DNA from: JAICNG01 sp035249985
GTDB lineage: Bacteria; Gemmatimonadota; Gemmatimonadetes; Gemmatimonadales; Gemmatimonadaceae
DNA length: 64,000 bases
NCBI GenBank assembly: GCA_035249985.1
Contig: DATFFP010000067.1
Span: 1 to 64,000 of the forward strand
Reading direction: 5' to 3'
A program made the translations under genes and the position numbers. This document shows, in pieces, positions 16,009 through 24,509 of the stretch (within the stretch, counting starts at the first letter, position 1; every line of letters begins with the position of its first letter). The notes beneath the pieces are model-generated. The model was not told the origin of the DNA. It saw only the letters and a list, made by a program, of their open reading frames with translations, and did not search any database.

Positions 16009-17241
16009 CTAGGCAGGAAGCTCGCCAGTCACGTCTGACGCGCGAGGGGCACCGAGGTCAAACGCACGGCCCTCGGAGACGCCCTCACCTGGGCGTGCTG
16101 GCGATCCCTCGGCACGGCGCTCGCTAGGCGAGGGTGATTTTACGCCCTCCTCGGTCTCGCGAATGAGCTGGTCGACCACCGCCTCGAAGCTGCCCGTTCG
16201 CTGGTACGTCGCGAGCTGCCGGTCGGCACTCGTCCCTTCGTCGAGGATCCGGAAGGCGTATTCCACCTCCTTCCGGCTTCCCAGGTCATCGACCACATCG
16301 TCGATGAACCACTCGATCATTTCCCGGATGAGCGCCCGCGCTGGAAGATCGATCTGTTTGCCGAAATCGATGAGCTTGCCGTCGAGACCGAACCGGGCCG
16401 CCCGCCACTTGTTCTCTTCGATGAGCGTCTGGGGGTAGACGCGAAATGTCATGTTGTCACGGCGGAGCTTCCAGAGCTTGGCCACCACGGCCTGCAGGAT
16501 CGCCGCGATGCACACCGCCTCGTCGACGCGGGTGCACACATCGCACACGCGGAACTCGAGCGTCGGAAACTTGTGATGCGGCCGCACGTCCCACCAAATC
16601 TTCGAGCCGTCCGGAATACTGTTCGTGCGCACGAGCGACTCGAGGAGTGACTGGTAGCTCGCGTACGATTCCATGACCGGAGGCACGCCGGTCCGCGGAA
16701 AATTCTTGAAGACGACGCTGCGATACGACTTCAAGCCGGTGTTGCGCCCCATCCAGAAGGGAGAGCTCGTCGAGAGACAGAGCACGTGCGGAAGCAGGTA
16801 GCGCGACACGTTCATCGTGTCGATCAGGAAATCCCGATCCTCGATCCCGATGTGCACGTGGGTGCCGAAGATGAGCAGCTGCTGCGCGAGGTCGGCGAGG
16901 TCCTGCTTGACGCCGAGGTAGCGCTCGAGCGGGGTGATCTCCTGGGTGATCCAGGATGAGAATGGGTGCGTGCCCGCGGCGACGATGCGCAGGTCCTTGC
17001 GGGCGGCAAGATCCATCACCATGCGACGGAGCCGGACGAGCTCGCCGCGCGCCTCGGCGGGCGTGCGGCACACCTTCGTGCCGATCTCGACCATCGACTG
17101 GTGCAGCTCGGGCTTCACCTCCTCGAGGACGAGATGGTCGCCCTCGAGAATCTCCGTGATGTACGAGCGCAACTCCCGCGTGCGCGGGTCGATGATCTGA
17201 TACTCTTCCTCGATGCCTAACGTCAGCGAAGGGGATTGCAT
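16009..17241 (-). CDS. YbdK-type carboxylate-amine ligase (GCS2 family)
   Basis: 410 residues. The GCS2/COG2170 family (E. coli YbdK has weak glutamate-cysteine ligase activity) joins a carboxylate, often glutamate, to an amine using ATP. Visible: LGIEEEYQIIDP at the N-terminus (metal-binding Glu), GTHVHIGIEDRD, and TLEFRVCDVCTRVDEA. The family core ends near residue 365; the last 45 residues (KSPSPSERRAEGSPARPGEG onward) are low-complexity and encoded by a palindromic element. It sits 14 bases after the ATP-grasp gene, so is probably co-translated with it. The TTA leucine at residue 8 is within a CGTTAGG word. Confidence 0.9.
   Translation of the reverse strand: MQSPSLTLGIEEEYQIIDPRTRELRSYITEILEGDHLVLEEVKPELHQSMVEIGTKVCRTPAEARGELVRLRRMVMDLAARKDLRIVAAGTHPFSSWITQEITPLERYLGVKQDLADLAQQLLIFGTHVHIGIEDRDFLIDTMNVSRYLLPHVLCLSTSSPFWMGRNTGLKSYRSVVFKNFPRTGVPPVMESYASYQSLLESLVRTNSIPDGSKIWWDVRPHHKFPTLEFRVCDVCTRVDEAVCIAAILQAVVAKLWKLRRDNMTFRVYPQTLIEENKWRAARFGLDGKLIDFGKQIDLPARALIREMIEWFIDDVVDDLGSRKEVEYAFRILDEGTSADRQLATYQRTGSFEAVVDQLIRETEEGVKSPSPSERRAEGSPARPGEGVSEGRAFDLGAPRASDVTGELPA
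16081..16136. repeat. REP-like palindromic element encoding the ligase tail
   Basis: Imperfect inverted repeat within the 3' end of the YbdK-type gene: CCTCACCTGGGCG (16083-16095) against CGCTAGGCGAGGG (16122-16134), with an inner CCCTCG / CGAGGG pairing (16106-16111 with 16129-16134). It reads in frame as Ser/Pro/Glu/Arg-rich sequence not found in the family core. The form is like short intergenic palindromes that have slid into a gene end. Only one copy is seen here, so calling it REP is an inference. Confidence 0.45.
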
Positions 17242-17255
17242 GTGGGCTCAGGGCG

Positions 17256-18647
17256 CTAGCGCTTCTCGACGAGCAGAGTCGGCACCGACGAGCCGCCCCC
17301 GGCCGTCACGTTGAGGAGCGCTGCCGTGGAGAGGCGGGTAAGGCAACCATCGACGAACTGGCCGTAGACGACGTACGGTGCGGTATCGAGCATGCGATCC
17401 GCCACGACGAGCCGGCCATCCACAAGGCTGGGGTATGGCTCGCTGGGCAGGGAAACACGCTCCTGCACGATGTACGGCTCACGCAGGGCGGTCCGCAATG
17501 CCTCGGCCCACGCGGCCTCGTCGACCTCCCACCCGAGGACGATCCCCTTCCCTCCGTACTCATCGTTTGGCTTGAGGACGAGTTGGTCCTGGCGCTCGAC
17601 GATGAACTCCACGAGGTCGACGGGAATGCCAGCGTGCGTGGTGCGGCGTTCCTCGACCACCCGGGTCCACGGCACGTTGGCGGCGATGACGTCGCGCTCC
17701 TGGGCGGTGAACAGGCTCGCGTTCCGCTCGTCGGTGAGCACCGCCAGGCTCGCCTTCTTGTGGAGGATCTTGCAGGCGAACGGGTTCACCATGCAGACGG
17801 CGCGCTCGCGCACCGCGCGCACGACGGGATGGTCGATTCCGCCGCGCTCGACGAGCTCGCTGATGAGCACGCGCTTGTAGATGAGATCGACCGGGGCGCC
17901 ATCGAATGTCAGCCTTCCCCCGCGAAACTCGGCGTGCCGCGGATCGACGACCACGCAGCGAAGGCCCTGACGCTCGGCATATTCCTGAAAAAGCGTGAAC
18001 TCACGCCGCGTGGGAACGTCGAGCCAGTCGAGCACGGCGATCCGCGGCGAGACGCGCGTACCGGACCAGGCTTCGTACGCGCTGAGCAGCGCATGGAGCA
18101 CGTTGTGTCGCGCGGGAAGCGGTCGGACGTCCCAGCGCTTCACGAACTCTCGCATGGCGGGAAGCGCATAGAACATTTCGGTCAGTACATCGTTGAACGA
18201 CGGACCCGCCGGCGTCTCGGCGTTGTACTCGGTGAAGCGAAGGCCGTCGTCGCCGGCGAAAAAGGCGTCGAGCCGCGACACGGGGCTCGGCCACGGGAAT
18301 CCGGGATCGTCGAGGACGAACTCTTCTTCCCACGGTGCCAATCGGAACTGTGCCCGTATGGCAGGGTTGGCGACGGCAGCCGCGTGCGCACGTGCGAACG
18401 CGCCCATGAGCGCGCCGGCGCGCCGCTGAAGAAGCCGATACTGCGCGGGCGCCATGAACCGCGGTCGCAGCACTGTGCATAACGGGCGGTCGCCGAAGAG
18501 GAGATCGCGCTTGCGGGTCTGCTGGTCGAGCATCGCCTGTGAGTCGGCGGCGACGTCCGGGCTGAGGATCTCGTGATAGGCGTCGATGGCCTCCCGCACG
18601 GGATCGGCGGCCACGGCAGCCGGCCGTGGAGCCGTTCCCACCGTCAC
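17256..18647 (-). CDS. ATP-grasp ligase, probably circularly permuted type
   Basis: 463-residue ATP-grasp protein. N-terminal helical region, then LRFTEYNAETPAGPSFND (a conserved YNAETP box near residue 135), DLIYKRVLISELVE, VNPFACKILHKKASLAVLTDE, and the nucleotide-binding LVLKPNDEYGGKGIVLGWE near residue 360 followed by PYIVQERV. The order of motifs is as in circularly permuted ATP-grasp enzymes that form amide bonds. The GTG start at 18647 overlaps the stop of the next ATP-grasp gene (GTGA), so the two are translationally coupled. Substrates unknown; neighbours suggest a carboxylate-amine product. Confidence 0.85.
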   Translation of the reverse strand: MTVGTAPRPAAVAADPVREAIDAYHEILSPDVAADSQAMLDQQTRKRDLLFGDRPLCTVLRPRFMAPAQYRLLQRRAGALMGAFARAHAAAVANPAIRAQFRLAPWEEEFVLDDPGFPWPSPVSRLDAFFAGDDGLRFTEYNAETPAGPSFNDVLTEMFYALPAMREFVKRWDVRPLPARHNVLHALLSAYEAWSGTRVSPRIAVLDWLDVPTRREFTLFQEYAERQGLRCVVVDPRHAEFRGGRLTFDGAPVDLIYKRVLISELVERGGIDHPVVRAVRERAVCMVNPFACKILHKKASLAVLTDERNASLFTAQERDVIAANVPWTRVVEERRTTHAGIPVDLVEFIVERQDQLVLKPNDEYGGKGIVLGWEVDEAAWAEALRTALREPYIVQERVSLPSEPYPSLVDGRLVVADRMLDTAPYVVYGQFVDGCLTRLSTAALLNVTAGGGSSVPTLLVEKR

Positions 18648-19702
18648 GAGGACTCCCGCGACGGATGGGCAGGCCGCTTCTTCGAGGGAGCTGGGCTCAG
18701 GGCGGGACTCACCGCGGGCCGCGCAGCGGCGCGGGGAATGTCCACCTCCTTGTCCGGGCGAACGATGGTGTCCAGCTCGCGTCGCCCGAGGAGGAACTCA
18801 CCGCGACGAGGCTCGCGCGCGGGATGGCTGGTCTTGGCCAGCCGAATCGCGAGATCGGCCATTCGCGACACCGCCCACTCGAAGTAGTGCGGGGTGAGCG
18901 AGTAGACGTCCATGTCCGGCGCCGGATTCATGAAGTCGATGGCGTACGGCACACCATCACGCACCGCCCACTCCATCGAGTTCATGTCGTAGCCGAGTGC
19001 TCTCACGAGCGTGAGAGAGTCGTCGACGATCCGCTGGCCGAGCTCGGGCGAGAGGTGCTCGTGCTCGACGAGGTATTTCCGTTCACGCGGGTCGTACTTC
19101 ATCGGCAATACGTCGCGCTGACCGATCACCAGACAGCGGACGAAGTGCTCCCACTCAATGAACTCCTGCACGATCATCGTGAGGCGCCCCGACTGATTGT
19201 AGTTGTGCAGGAGCTCGTCGAGCGACCGGCACACATACACGTCGCGCCACCCACCGCCGTGCGCATCCTTCAAGATGCATGGCATGCCGATGTAGTCGAC
19301 GATGGCGTTCCAATCGAGCGGATATTGCAGGTTGCGCAGGCTCTCGTCGTGTACGATGCCGGGAACGTACTCCTTGTTCGGCAGCGCGACCGTTCGAGGG
19401 CTGGCGACGCCAAGCTTGGTGGCGAGCGCCGCACCGAAGAGCTTATCGTCCGCCGACCACATGAACGGGTTGTTGACGACGGTCGCTCCCTGCAGCGCGG
19501 CGTATTTCAGGTACGTCCGGTAGTAGGGAACCTCGTGGGAGATCCGGTCGATGATGACCGAGTAGGGTACGGGGTCATCCATGCGAGCCCCGCCGAGCGT
19601 TACGAACTCGGCCTCGACACCGACATCGCGCCGACGAATCTCATCGATGAAGGCCGGGGGAAACGACCACTCGCGGCCAACGAGGAGGCCAATCTTGGTC
19701 AT
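18644..19702 (-). CDS. ATP-grasp ligase (RimK-like)
   Basis: 352 residues. N-terminal KIGLLVGREWSFPPAFIDEI, middle VVNNPFMWSADDKLFGAALATKLG, then the ATP-grasp fold: MPCILKDAHGGGWRDVYV (lysine and glycine-rich loop near residue 145), MIVQEFIEW, and the metal site at AIDFMNPAPDMD near residue 270. Such enzymes form acyl-phosphates and couple them to amines. The last 45 residues are Pro/Ala/Ser-rich and probably disordered. Coupled to the downstream ATP-grasp gene by a 4-base overlap. Upstream gap of 92 bases contains an inverted heptamer array. Confidence 0.88.
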   Translation of the reverse strand: MTKIGLLVGREWSFPPAFIDEIRRRDVGVEAEFVTLGGARMDDPVPYSVIIDRISHEVPYYRTYLKYAALQGATVVNNPFMWSADDKLFGAALATKLGVASPRTVALPNKEYVPGIVHDESLRNLQYPLDWNAIVDYIGMPCILKDAHGGGWRDVYVCRSLDELLHNYNQSGRLTMIVQEFIEWEHFVRCLVIGQRDVLPMKYDPRERKYLVEHEHLSPELGQRIVDDSLTLVRALGYDMNSMEWAVRDGVPYAIDFMNPAPDMDVYSLTPHYFEWAVSRMADLAIRLAKTSHPAREPRRGEFLLGRRELDTIVRPDKEVDIPRAAARPAVSPALSPAPSKKRPAHPSRESS

Positions 19703-19726
19703 CGGAGATACCCGGTTAGAGCGAAG

Positions 19727-19790
19727 GAACTGCGACCTGCGACCTGCGACCTGGGAGGGCGTGGTAGCTCGCCGTTCGCAGCTCGCAGTT
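19727..19790. repeat. Inverted heptanucleotide arrays between ligase and esterase genes
   Basis: Left array: four copies of a GAMCTGC-type heptamer (19727-19754: GAACTGC, GACCTGC twice, then GACCTGG). Right array in inverse orientation (19773-19790): two and a half copies of the related AACTGCG / AGCTGCG unit. The 18-base core has no terminator. Same heptamer family as the arrays at 48332 and 50582. Confidence 0.8.
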
Positions 19791-19794
19791 GTCG

Positions 19795-20514
19795 TTAGTC
19801 ATGCCCACTGATGTACTTGACTACCATGTGATGCCAGTACGGCCAGTCGTGCGCCCAGCCATCCCAGATTCTGAGCGCGTGCCAGATGCCCTTCGACGAC
19901 AGCACACTGGAGAGCCACTCATTGTTGATCCGCATGGGATCATCGCGCCCAATGACAATGATTATGTCGATCCCGCGCAGCGCCGCCAGACGTGCCGGGT
20001 CGTGTTCGTTCTGGAGGAAGTCGGTCGGGCAATTGAAATAGATCGCTTCGTTCGACCATCCGCCGGTTTGCTCCTTGATGTCGTACATCCCGCTCATGCC
20101 CAGCACGCGCCCAACGAGGGTCGGATGACGAAAGGCGAGGTTTGCCGCGTGGTAGGCTCCGAAGCTCGTGCCGGTCGTGATGAGAAAGGGGTTGGGATTC
20201 CGGTGCGCCGAGAGCGGCAGAACCTCGTTGAGCAGATACGCTTCATAGTCGAGATGGCGGCGCGCGCGGTCCGCGGGGTGGCGACGCCTCGAATACCAGC
20301 TCTCGTCGTCGACGCTATCGACGCACCAGAGCTGCAGCCACCCGCGCTCCAGCGGCTCGGCGAGGGCGCCGATCATGCCCCGGTCCTCCCATTCGTAGAA
20401 GCGGCCCATGGAGGTCGGAAACACGAGCGCTCGCGCCCCGGCGTGGCCGAACTGGAGAAGCTCCATGTCTCGGCCGAGCGAGGGACTGTGCCAGCGGTGG
20501 TGTTCGCGGTGCAT
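19795..20514 (-). CDS. Esterase-like alpha/beta-hydrolase (COG4947 type)
   Basis: 239 residues, cytoplasmic. Opening HREHHRWHSPSLGRDMELLQFGHAGARALVFPTSMGRFYE is characteristic of an esterase family often annotated COG4947. Nucleophile Ser region TGTSFGAYHAANLAF, Asp in VIGRDDPMRIN, His in DGWAHDWPYWH. I use the ATG at 20514; a TTG seven codons upstream is possible, and neither has a good ribosome site. The large inverted repeat at 20530-20653 lies directly upstream and may have displaced the original leader. Location between ATP-grasp and a second esterase suggests a role in releasing or transferring the ligase product. Confidence 0.82.
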   Translation of the reverse strand: MHREHHRWHSPSLGRDMELLQFGHAGARALVFPTSMGRFYEWEDRGMIGALAEPLERGWLQLWCVDSVDDESWYSRRRHPADRARRHLDYEAYLLNEVLPLSAHRNPNPFLITTGTSFGAYHAANLAFRHPTLVGRVLGMSGMYDIKEQTGGWSNEAIYFNCPTDFLQNEHDPARLAALRGIDIIIVIGRDDPMRINNEWLSSVLSSKGIWHALRIWDGWAHDWPYWHHMVVKYISGHD

Positions 20515-20529
20515 CCTGGGTTTTGGGAA

Positions 20530-20653
20530 CGGCAAAGATGACAGAATTCAGAATACAGAATTCAGAATTCAGAAACGCCGATGTCGGGCAAGGTGACCCG
20601 CGGGCGCGTTCTGAACTCTGAATTCTGTATTCTGAATTCTGTCATCTTTGCCG
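20530..20653. repeat. Long inverted repeat built of CAGAAT-type heptamers
   Basis: Two 45-base arms (20530-20574 and 20609-20653) are inverse copies with a single mismatch, separated by 34 bases. The inner part of each arm is five tandem heptamers of the form WCAGAAT (ACAGAAT / TCAGAAT); the outer part is the unique sequence CGGCAAAGATG. In RNA this would fold into a very long hairpin. There is no T run, so it is not a normal terminator. It fills the gap between two esterase genes on the minus strand. Confidence 0.9.
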
Positions 20654-20668
20654 TGTTCTTCGGAGTTC

Positions 20669-21454
20669 TCAATGGCGCGCCGGAAACAGGAAGCGCAGCA
20701 CTCCCTCGACCCGGGTTGCCCACGACCGCTCATTGTGGCCGCCGCCTTCTGCCTCCAGGTACGTCAGATCCTGTCCTTCGACCCACCCCTTTCGAACGAG
20801 CGCATCACGAAGCAATCGAGAGTCGCGGGTCACCTCTTCACCCTCGTTGGTGCCCGCGTCGAGCCAGATGCGAAGTGGCGGCTTTGCCGTAAGCGCTTCG
20901 ACGTCCCGAACGATCGCGCGATCGTCCCACCAGACCGAGGGTGACATTACTGCCAGGCGGGTGAAGACGGTGGGGAAGCGCAGCCCCAGGTGCAGCGTCA
21001 GCAGCCCTCCAAGGGATGATCCGCCAAGCCCGGTGTTCGCGGCACTCCGAAGCGTGCGATATCGGCGATCGATGAAGGGCTTGATCTCCTGGACCAGCAT
21101 CCGCGCATAGCCGTCGCCTTTGCCGCCCATGTTCTTCTTCGGATCGGGGGTGGGCGTGTACTCATCGATCCGGCCGTGCCCCGCGTGATAGATGCCGACG
21201 ATGATGATCGGCTCGATGGCGCCGGCTTCGATCAGCCGCTGCGCCGTCTCATCGACCGACCACTCCTCGCCCGTGGCCGATGTCGCTCGGTCGAATACGT
21301 TCTGACCATCCTGCAAGTAGAGCACGGGAAAGCGGCGCGTGCGGTCATCGCGGTAGCCAGGTGGTCGATACACCATCAGCGTATGCTCGCTTGGCAGAAA
21401 ACGCGAGCGAAACCTCGGGTGACGCCGGAAGTCCCCCGTGAGGGTATGCTCCAT
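20669..21454 (-). CDS. Esterase of the Fes/enterochelin-esterase-like family (COG2819/COG2382)
   Basis: 261-residue cytoplasmic alpha/beta-hydrolase. Opening HTLTGDFRRHPRFRSRFLPSEHTLMVYRPPGY then FPVLYLQDGQNVFD are typical; Ser nucleophile in GLGGSSLGGLLTLHLG, Asp in WLDAGTNEGEE, His in EAEGGGHNERSW. Start at ATG 21454 because GGAG lies seven bases upstream; a longer frame to 21550 would overlap murB. In-strand and 61 bases downstream of murB. Its family cleaves peptide- or ester-linked small molecules, which suits the ligase locus downstream. Confidence 0.82.
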   Translation of the reverse strand: MEHTLTGDFRRHPRFRSRFLPSEHTLMVYRPPGYRDDRTRRFPVLYLQDGQNVFDRATSATGEEWSVDETAQRLIEAGAIEPIIIVGIYHAGHGRIDEYTPTPDPKKNMGGKGDGYARMLVQEIKPFIDRRYRTLRSAANTGLGGSSLGGLLTLHLGLRFPTVFTRLAVMSPSVWWDDRAIVRDVEALTAKPPLRIWLDAGTNEGEEVTRDSRLLRDALVRKGWVEGQDLTYLEAEGGGHNERSWATRVEGVLRFLFPARH

Positions 21455-21515
21455 GGGGTGCTCCGCCGGGACCTGGTCCTCGACGAGCTCCTCACGGCGT
21501 GCAAGGGCGCTTCCC

Positions 21516-22466
21516 TCAGAACTCACCAACGAATCCGATCTCCGGTTCAATGTTCTGGTCGAAGCGTTCGCGCACCGCCTGCTGGGCGACGCGAATCAGC
21601 TCGCGCACGTCGCGCGCGGTGGCGCCGCCGAGGTTGACGATGATGTTCGCATGGATGTGCGAGATCTGCGCGTCGCCCACGCGGTGCCCCTTGAGCCCGC
21701 ATTGATCGATGAGACGCCCCGCGCCTACACCCTCGATTTTCTTGAAGATCGACCCGGCGCTCGGGTGGAACTGGAGCCACGGATGCTTGCCGCCGCGCCA
21801 GCTGAGGTTCTCCTGAAGTATGCGGTGCATCGCGGACTCGTCACCGGGCTCGAGCGTGAAAGTCACGGCCAGCGCGACGTCGTTGCGGTGATGCAGAACG
21901 CTCGTGTCGTACCCGAACTGCATGTATTCCTTCGTGACGGTCTCGCGCTCACCGTCCTGCGTGAGCAGCTCGCATGATTCGAAAATTTCCTCAATGAACA
22001 TCGTGCGTTCACGCGCCGGCGCCGGCGAAAGAAAGTGCAGGTTCTGCCAGACGGCGCCGCCGACGGTGCTCGGGATCCCGATGTAGTGCTCGAGACCGGA
22101 CAGTCCGCGGCGAACGGCTTCGGGGATGATATCGGCAACGATCGCGCCGCTCTCCGCACGCAGGCGTCCGTCATCGTCGAACTCGAAATGACGGGCTCGG
22201 TTGTGGATTACGAGGCCGCGGAATCCCTTGTCGCCAACGAGGATGTTGGCGCCCAACCCGAGGATGAAGTGCGGGATGCCGGCCTCGCGTGCGGCGAGGA
22301 CCGCCCGGGCAAGCTCGTCGGCCGTGTACGCGGCGTAAAAAAGATCAGCAGGGCCGCCTATCCGGAACGTCGTTAACGGCCCCAGCGGAACATCGCGTTC
22401 GAGATGGTCTGGATCGAGGCGGGCGACGACCGCGTCCGTCGGGCTGTCTCCTTTTGTCTTCGTCAT
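21516..22466 (-). CDS. murB: UDP-N-acetylenolpyruvoylglucosamine reductase MurB
   Basis: 316 residues. Makes UDP-MurNAc in peptidoglycan synthesis using FAD and NADPH. FAD domain: TTFRIGGPADLF and ILGLGANILVGDKGFRGLVIHN; IPSTVGGAVWQN segment; C-terminal FHPSAGSIFKKIEGVGAGRLIDQCGLKG with the catalytic-region Ser, and EPEIGFVGEF at the end. This layout with a YDTSVLH-type region fits the type seen in E. coli and relatives more than the short type. ATG at 22466 chosen because the family begins there; the frame is open 44 codons upstream but overlaps the TlpA gene. Confidence 0.93.
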   Translation of the reverse strand: MTKTKGDSPTDAVVARLDPDHLERDVPLGPLTTFRIGGPADLFYAAYTADELARAVLAAREAGIPHFILGLGANILVGDKGFRGLVIHNRARHFEFDDDGRLRAESGAIVADIIPEAVRRGLSGLEHYIGIPSTVGGAVWQNLHFLSPAPARERTMFIEEIFESCELLTQDGERETVTKEYMQFGYDTSVLHHRNDVALAVTFTLEPGDESAMHRILQENLSWRGGKHPWLQFHPSAGSIFKKIEGVGAGRLIDQCGLKGHRVGDAQISHIHANIIVNLGGATARDVRELIRVAQQAVRERFDQNIEPEIGFVGEF

Positions 22467-22515
22467 GTCGAGGAAAGGAAACGGGGACGGGCCGCCCTCG
22501 CCAGGCAAGCTGTAA

Positions 22516-23052
22516 TCATTCGATTGCAGCGTCCTCTCCGAGTGCCCGCTCGAGCTCGCGGGCGAGCGTCGAGTCGTTGGCGCGGACCGGTCCGACATGG
22601 CGCCAGCGGAGCACCCCCTCGCGGTCGATCAGGAAGGTGGCTGGAACCCCGATCGCGAAAAACGTCGACTGCACACGCTCATCCGGGTCGAGCCACAGCG
22701 GGTACGTCATGTTGAAGTCCCTGGCGAACTCCCGCACGGTTGCATGCTCGCCGCGGGCATCGACGCTTACCCCGATGAGCTCGAGGCCCCTCGCGGAAAA
22801 CCGCTCGTGCAGTGCCTGGAGGATTGGAATCTCCTCTCGGCAGGGGTGGCACCAGGTAGCCCATACGTTCAGCAGGACGACCCGGCCGCGTTTCTGGTCG
22901 AGCGATACCGAGTCTCCAGTGAGAGAGATGGTCCGGTATGCGGGCGCGGGCTTGCCGATCTCCACGGAGCGCGCTGTACGGTCGGTATCGCGCGCGCAGG
23001 CGATGACGAGGACGAGTGCGACCGCACGAACCGACCGCGTCCCGACGCCCAT
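22516..23052 (-). CDS. TlpA-like thioredoxin-fold lipoprotein
   Basis: 178 residues. Signal peptide with lipobox VIAC near residue 18, then a thioredoxin-like domain with the redox pair WATWCHPCREE near residue 72, the TlpA/ResA-type insertion and the cis-proline segment VPATFLIDREG. Anchored outside the inner membrane, it would reduce or isomerise thiols, as in cytochrome c or copper-site assembly. The ATG overlaps the stop codon of the upstream propeller-like lipoprotein gene (TGATG), so the two are translationally coupled and probably act together. Confidence 0.9.
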   Translation of the reverse strand: MGVGTRSVRAVALVLVIACARDTDRTARSVEIGKPAPAYRTISLTGDSVSLDQKRGRVVLLNVWATWCHPCREEIPILQALHERFSARGLELIGVSVDARGEHATVREFARDFNMTYPLWLDPDERVQSTFFAIGVPATFLIDREGVLRWRHVGPVRANDSTLARELERALGEDAAIE

Positions 23053-24284
23053 CACTGGCGTCCGTCGAGGCGGGCGCGAGCGACGCGAATACGGGATGGG
23101 GTGCCGGCCTCGGTCCACGCAAAGAGGAGATCGTCTCCGCGCGCTACCATCCGCGGGAAGCCGCTTGCGCGGGCGCCGGAGGTTCGCGCGACGATCACCG
23201 AGGTACCGAGGGTGCCGTGGGCGTCGACCCGTCTGACTCGGACATCGGCCTGCTGATCGGACGTGAATTCCATCCAGCTCACGATGGCGCCGCCATGCTC
23301 ATCGAGCTCCACGTCCACGCGGCCCACCGGGTTGCCGTCGTCGATGCGCGTGGGCGGGGCGAACGTGACGCCGGCGTCAGTGGACATCGCCAGATAGACA
23401 CGAGCCGAGTCGCGTGCGTTCGTGAACCAGGTTACGGCAACCCGGTCTTCCGCCGCGGCGATCGCTGGACCGTTGACCGGACACGCATCGATTTTCCAGT
23501 CGTCGGCGTGGACGACCGTCCCCCGGCTCCACCCTGAATCCGACCAGCGGGCGATGCTGATGTCCCGGATCTCGCCCTCCAGGCGATCGCGATAGACCAC
23601 GAGGGGTCCCGACGATGCAATCGCGAGCGACGTCTGGCAGCAATCGCAGACGCGGTCGTCGACGATGCGCTCGGCACCGGAGCCACCAGCCAACCCCACG
23701 GTCGTCATGAGCAGCATCATGTTGGCGCTCTCGCCCTTCGCCGCTCGCGCGAAGTTGCGGCCGTCCAGCCAGATCGCACCTAACGAATCACGGATGGGGA
23801 ACAATGATACGAACCCATGCTCGGTCGCAGTCCCGTCCCGGTGCGGAACGAGCGGCTCGCTCCACGTCTCGCCGCCATCGGCCGACTGGGCGATCCGCAC
23901 TTCGTACGCGTACCTGGCACTTCCGCTTCGCTGCAGCCAATGGGCGGCCAGCGTGCGCCCGGAGAGTGGGACGAGCGAAGGAAAGTCGGCCCAGTTCACG
24001 AAGAAGTCCGATCGCTGCGCGATCGTCCGGGGCGCTGACCACGCGTCGTCCTGAAGTGTCGCGAAGCGGAGCGCGTGGGCGGAATCGCCGGAAGGCTCGA
24101 GCCACGACAGGTAGACGCGACCATCTGGGTCACGCGCCAGATTCGGCTCCCCGCTGCCCTGGGCGGCTGGCGAAGCAAGGGTATCGATCGGCCCGATCGT
24201 GACCGTGGCGCTGTCGGTAGGTGTGCACCCTACGACGAGCATCAGCGCCAGCCACACTCCGTGGCCACCGAGCCTGCGTTTCAT
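23052..24284 (-). CDS. Sialidase-fold (BNR-repeat) lipoprotein with CDCCQ motif
   Basis: 410 residues. Lipobox LVVGC ends the signal peptide at about residue 19. The rest has repeated Asp-box-like units (QSADGGETWSEP, STDAGVTFAPP) and blade-like strands typical of sialidase-type six-bladed propellers. Near residue 220 is RVCDCCQTSLAIA; three close cysteines in an otherwise Cys-poor protein suggest a metal or disulfide site. Sialidase catalytic residues are not evident, so glycosidase activity is doubtful. The coupled TlpA gene suggests redox care of those cysteines. ATG at 24284 has GAGGAG upstream. Confidence 0.75.
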   Translation of the reverse strand: MKRRLGGHGVWLALMLVVGCTPTDSATVTIGPIDTLASPAAQGSGEPNLARDPDGRVYLSWLEPSGDSAHALRFATLQDDAWSAPRTIAQRSDFFVNWADFPSLVPLSGRTLAAHWLQRSGSARYAYEVRIAQSADGGETWSEPLVPHRDGTATEHGFVSLFPIRDSLGAIWLDGRNFARAAKGESANMMLLMTTVGLAGGSGAERIVDDRVCDCCQTSLAIASSGPLVVYRDRLEGEIRDISIARWSDSGWSRGTVVHADDWKIDACPVNGPAIAAAEDRVAVTWFTNARDSARVYLAMSTDAGVTFAPPTRIDDGNPVGRVDVELDEHGGAIVSWMEFTSDQQADVRVRRVDAHGTLGTSVIVARTSGARASGFPRMVARGDDLLFAWTEAGTPSRIRVARARLDGRQ

Positions 24285-24509
24285 ACGGGAGCTCCTCAGG
24301 ATGAACGAACGCATGCGGCGAAGGGCGTGACAGTCTAGCACGCGCGATTGCCCCTGTCAGGACTCGGTCGTACATCAATGCGGTCGCCGTACGCAACATG
24401 TCGTTCACAGGCGGATTGGCGCACTTGGGCGCGAGGCACTTCTCCGCTCCTTACACATGCGACAGCTTGACACGCTAGCCCTGCCGCGAACCTCCTGATT
24501 GGAGACTGC

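Noticed and set aside
20530..20653. Insertion-sequence or MITE explanation for the long inverted repeat
   Set aside because: No transposase, no target-site duplication that I can see, and the arms are mostly simple heptamer repeats; kept as a repeat of unknown origin.
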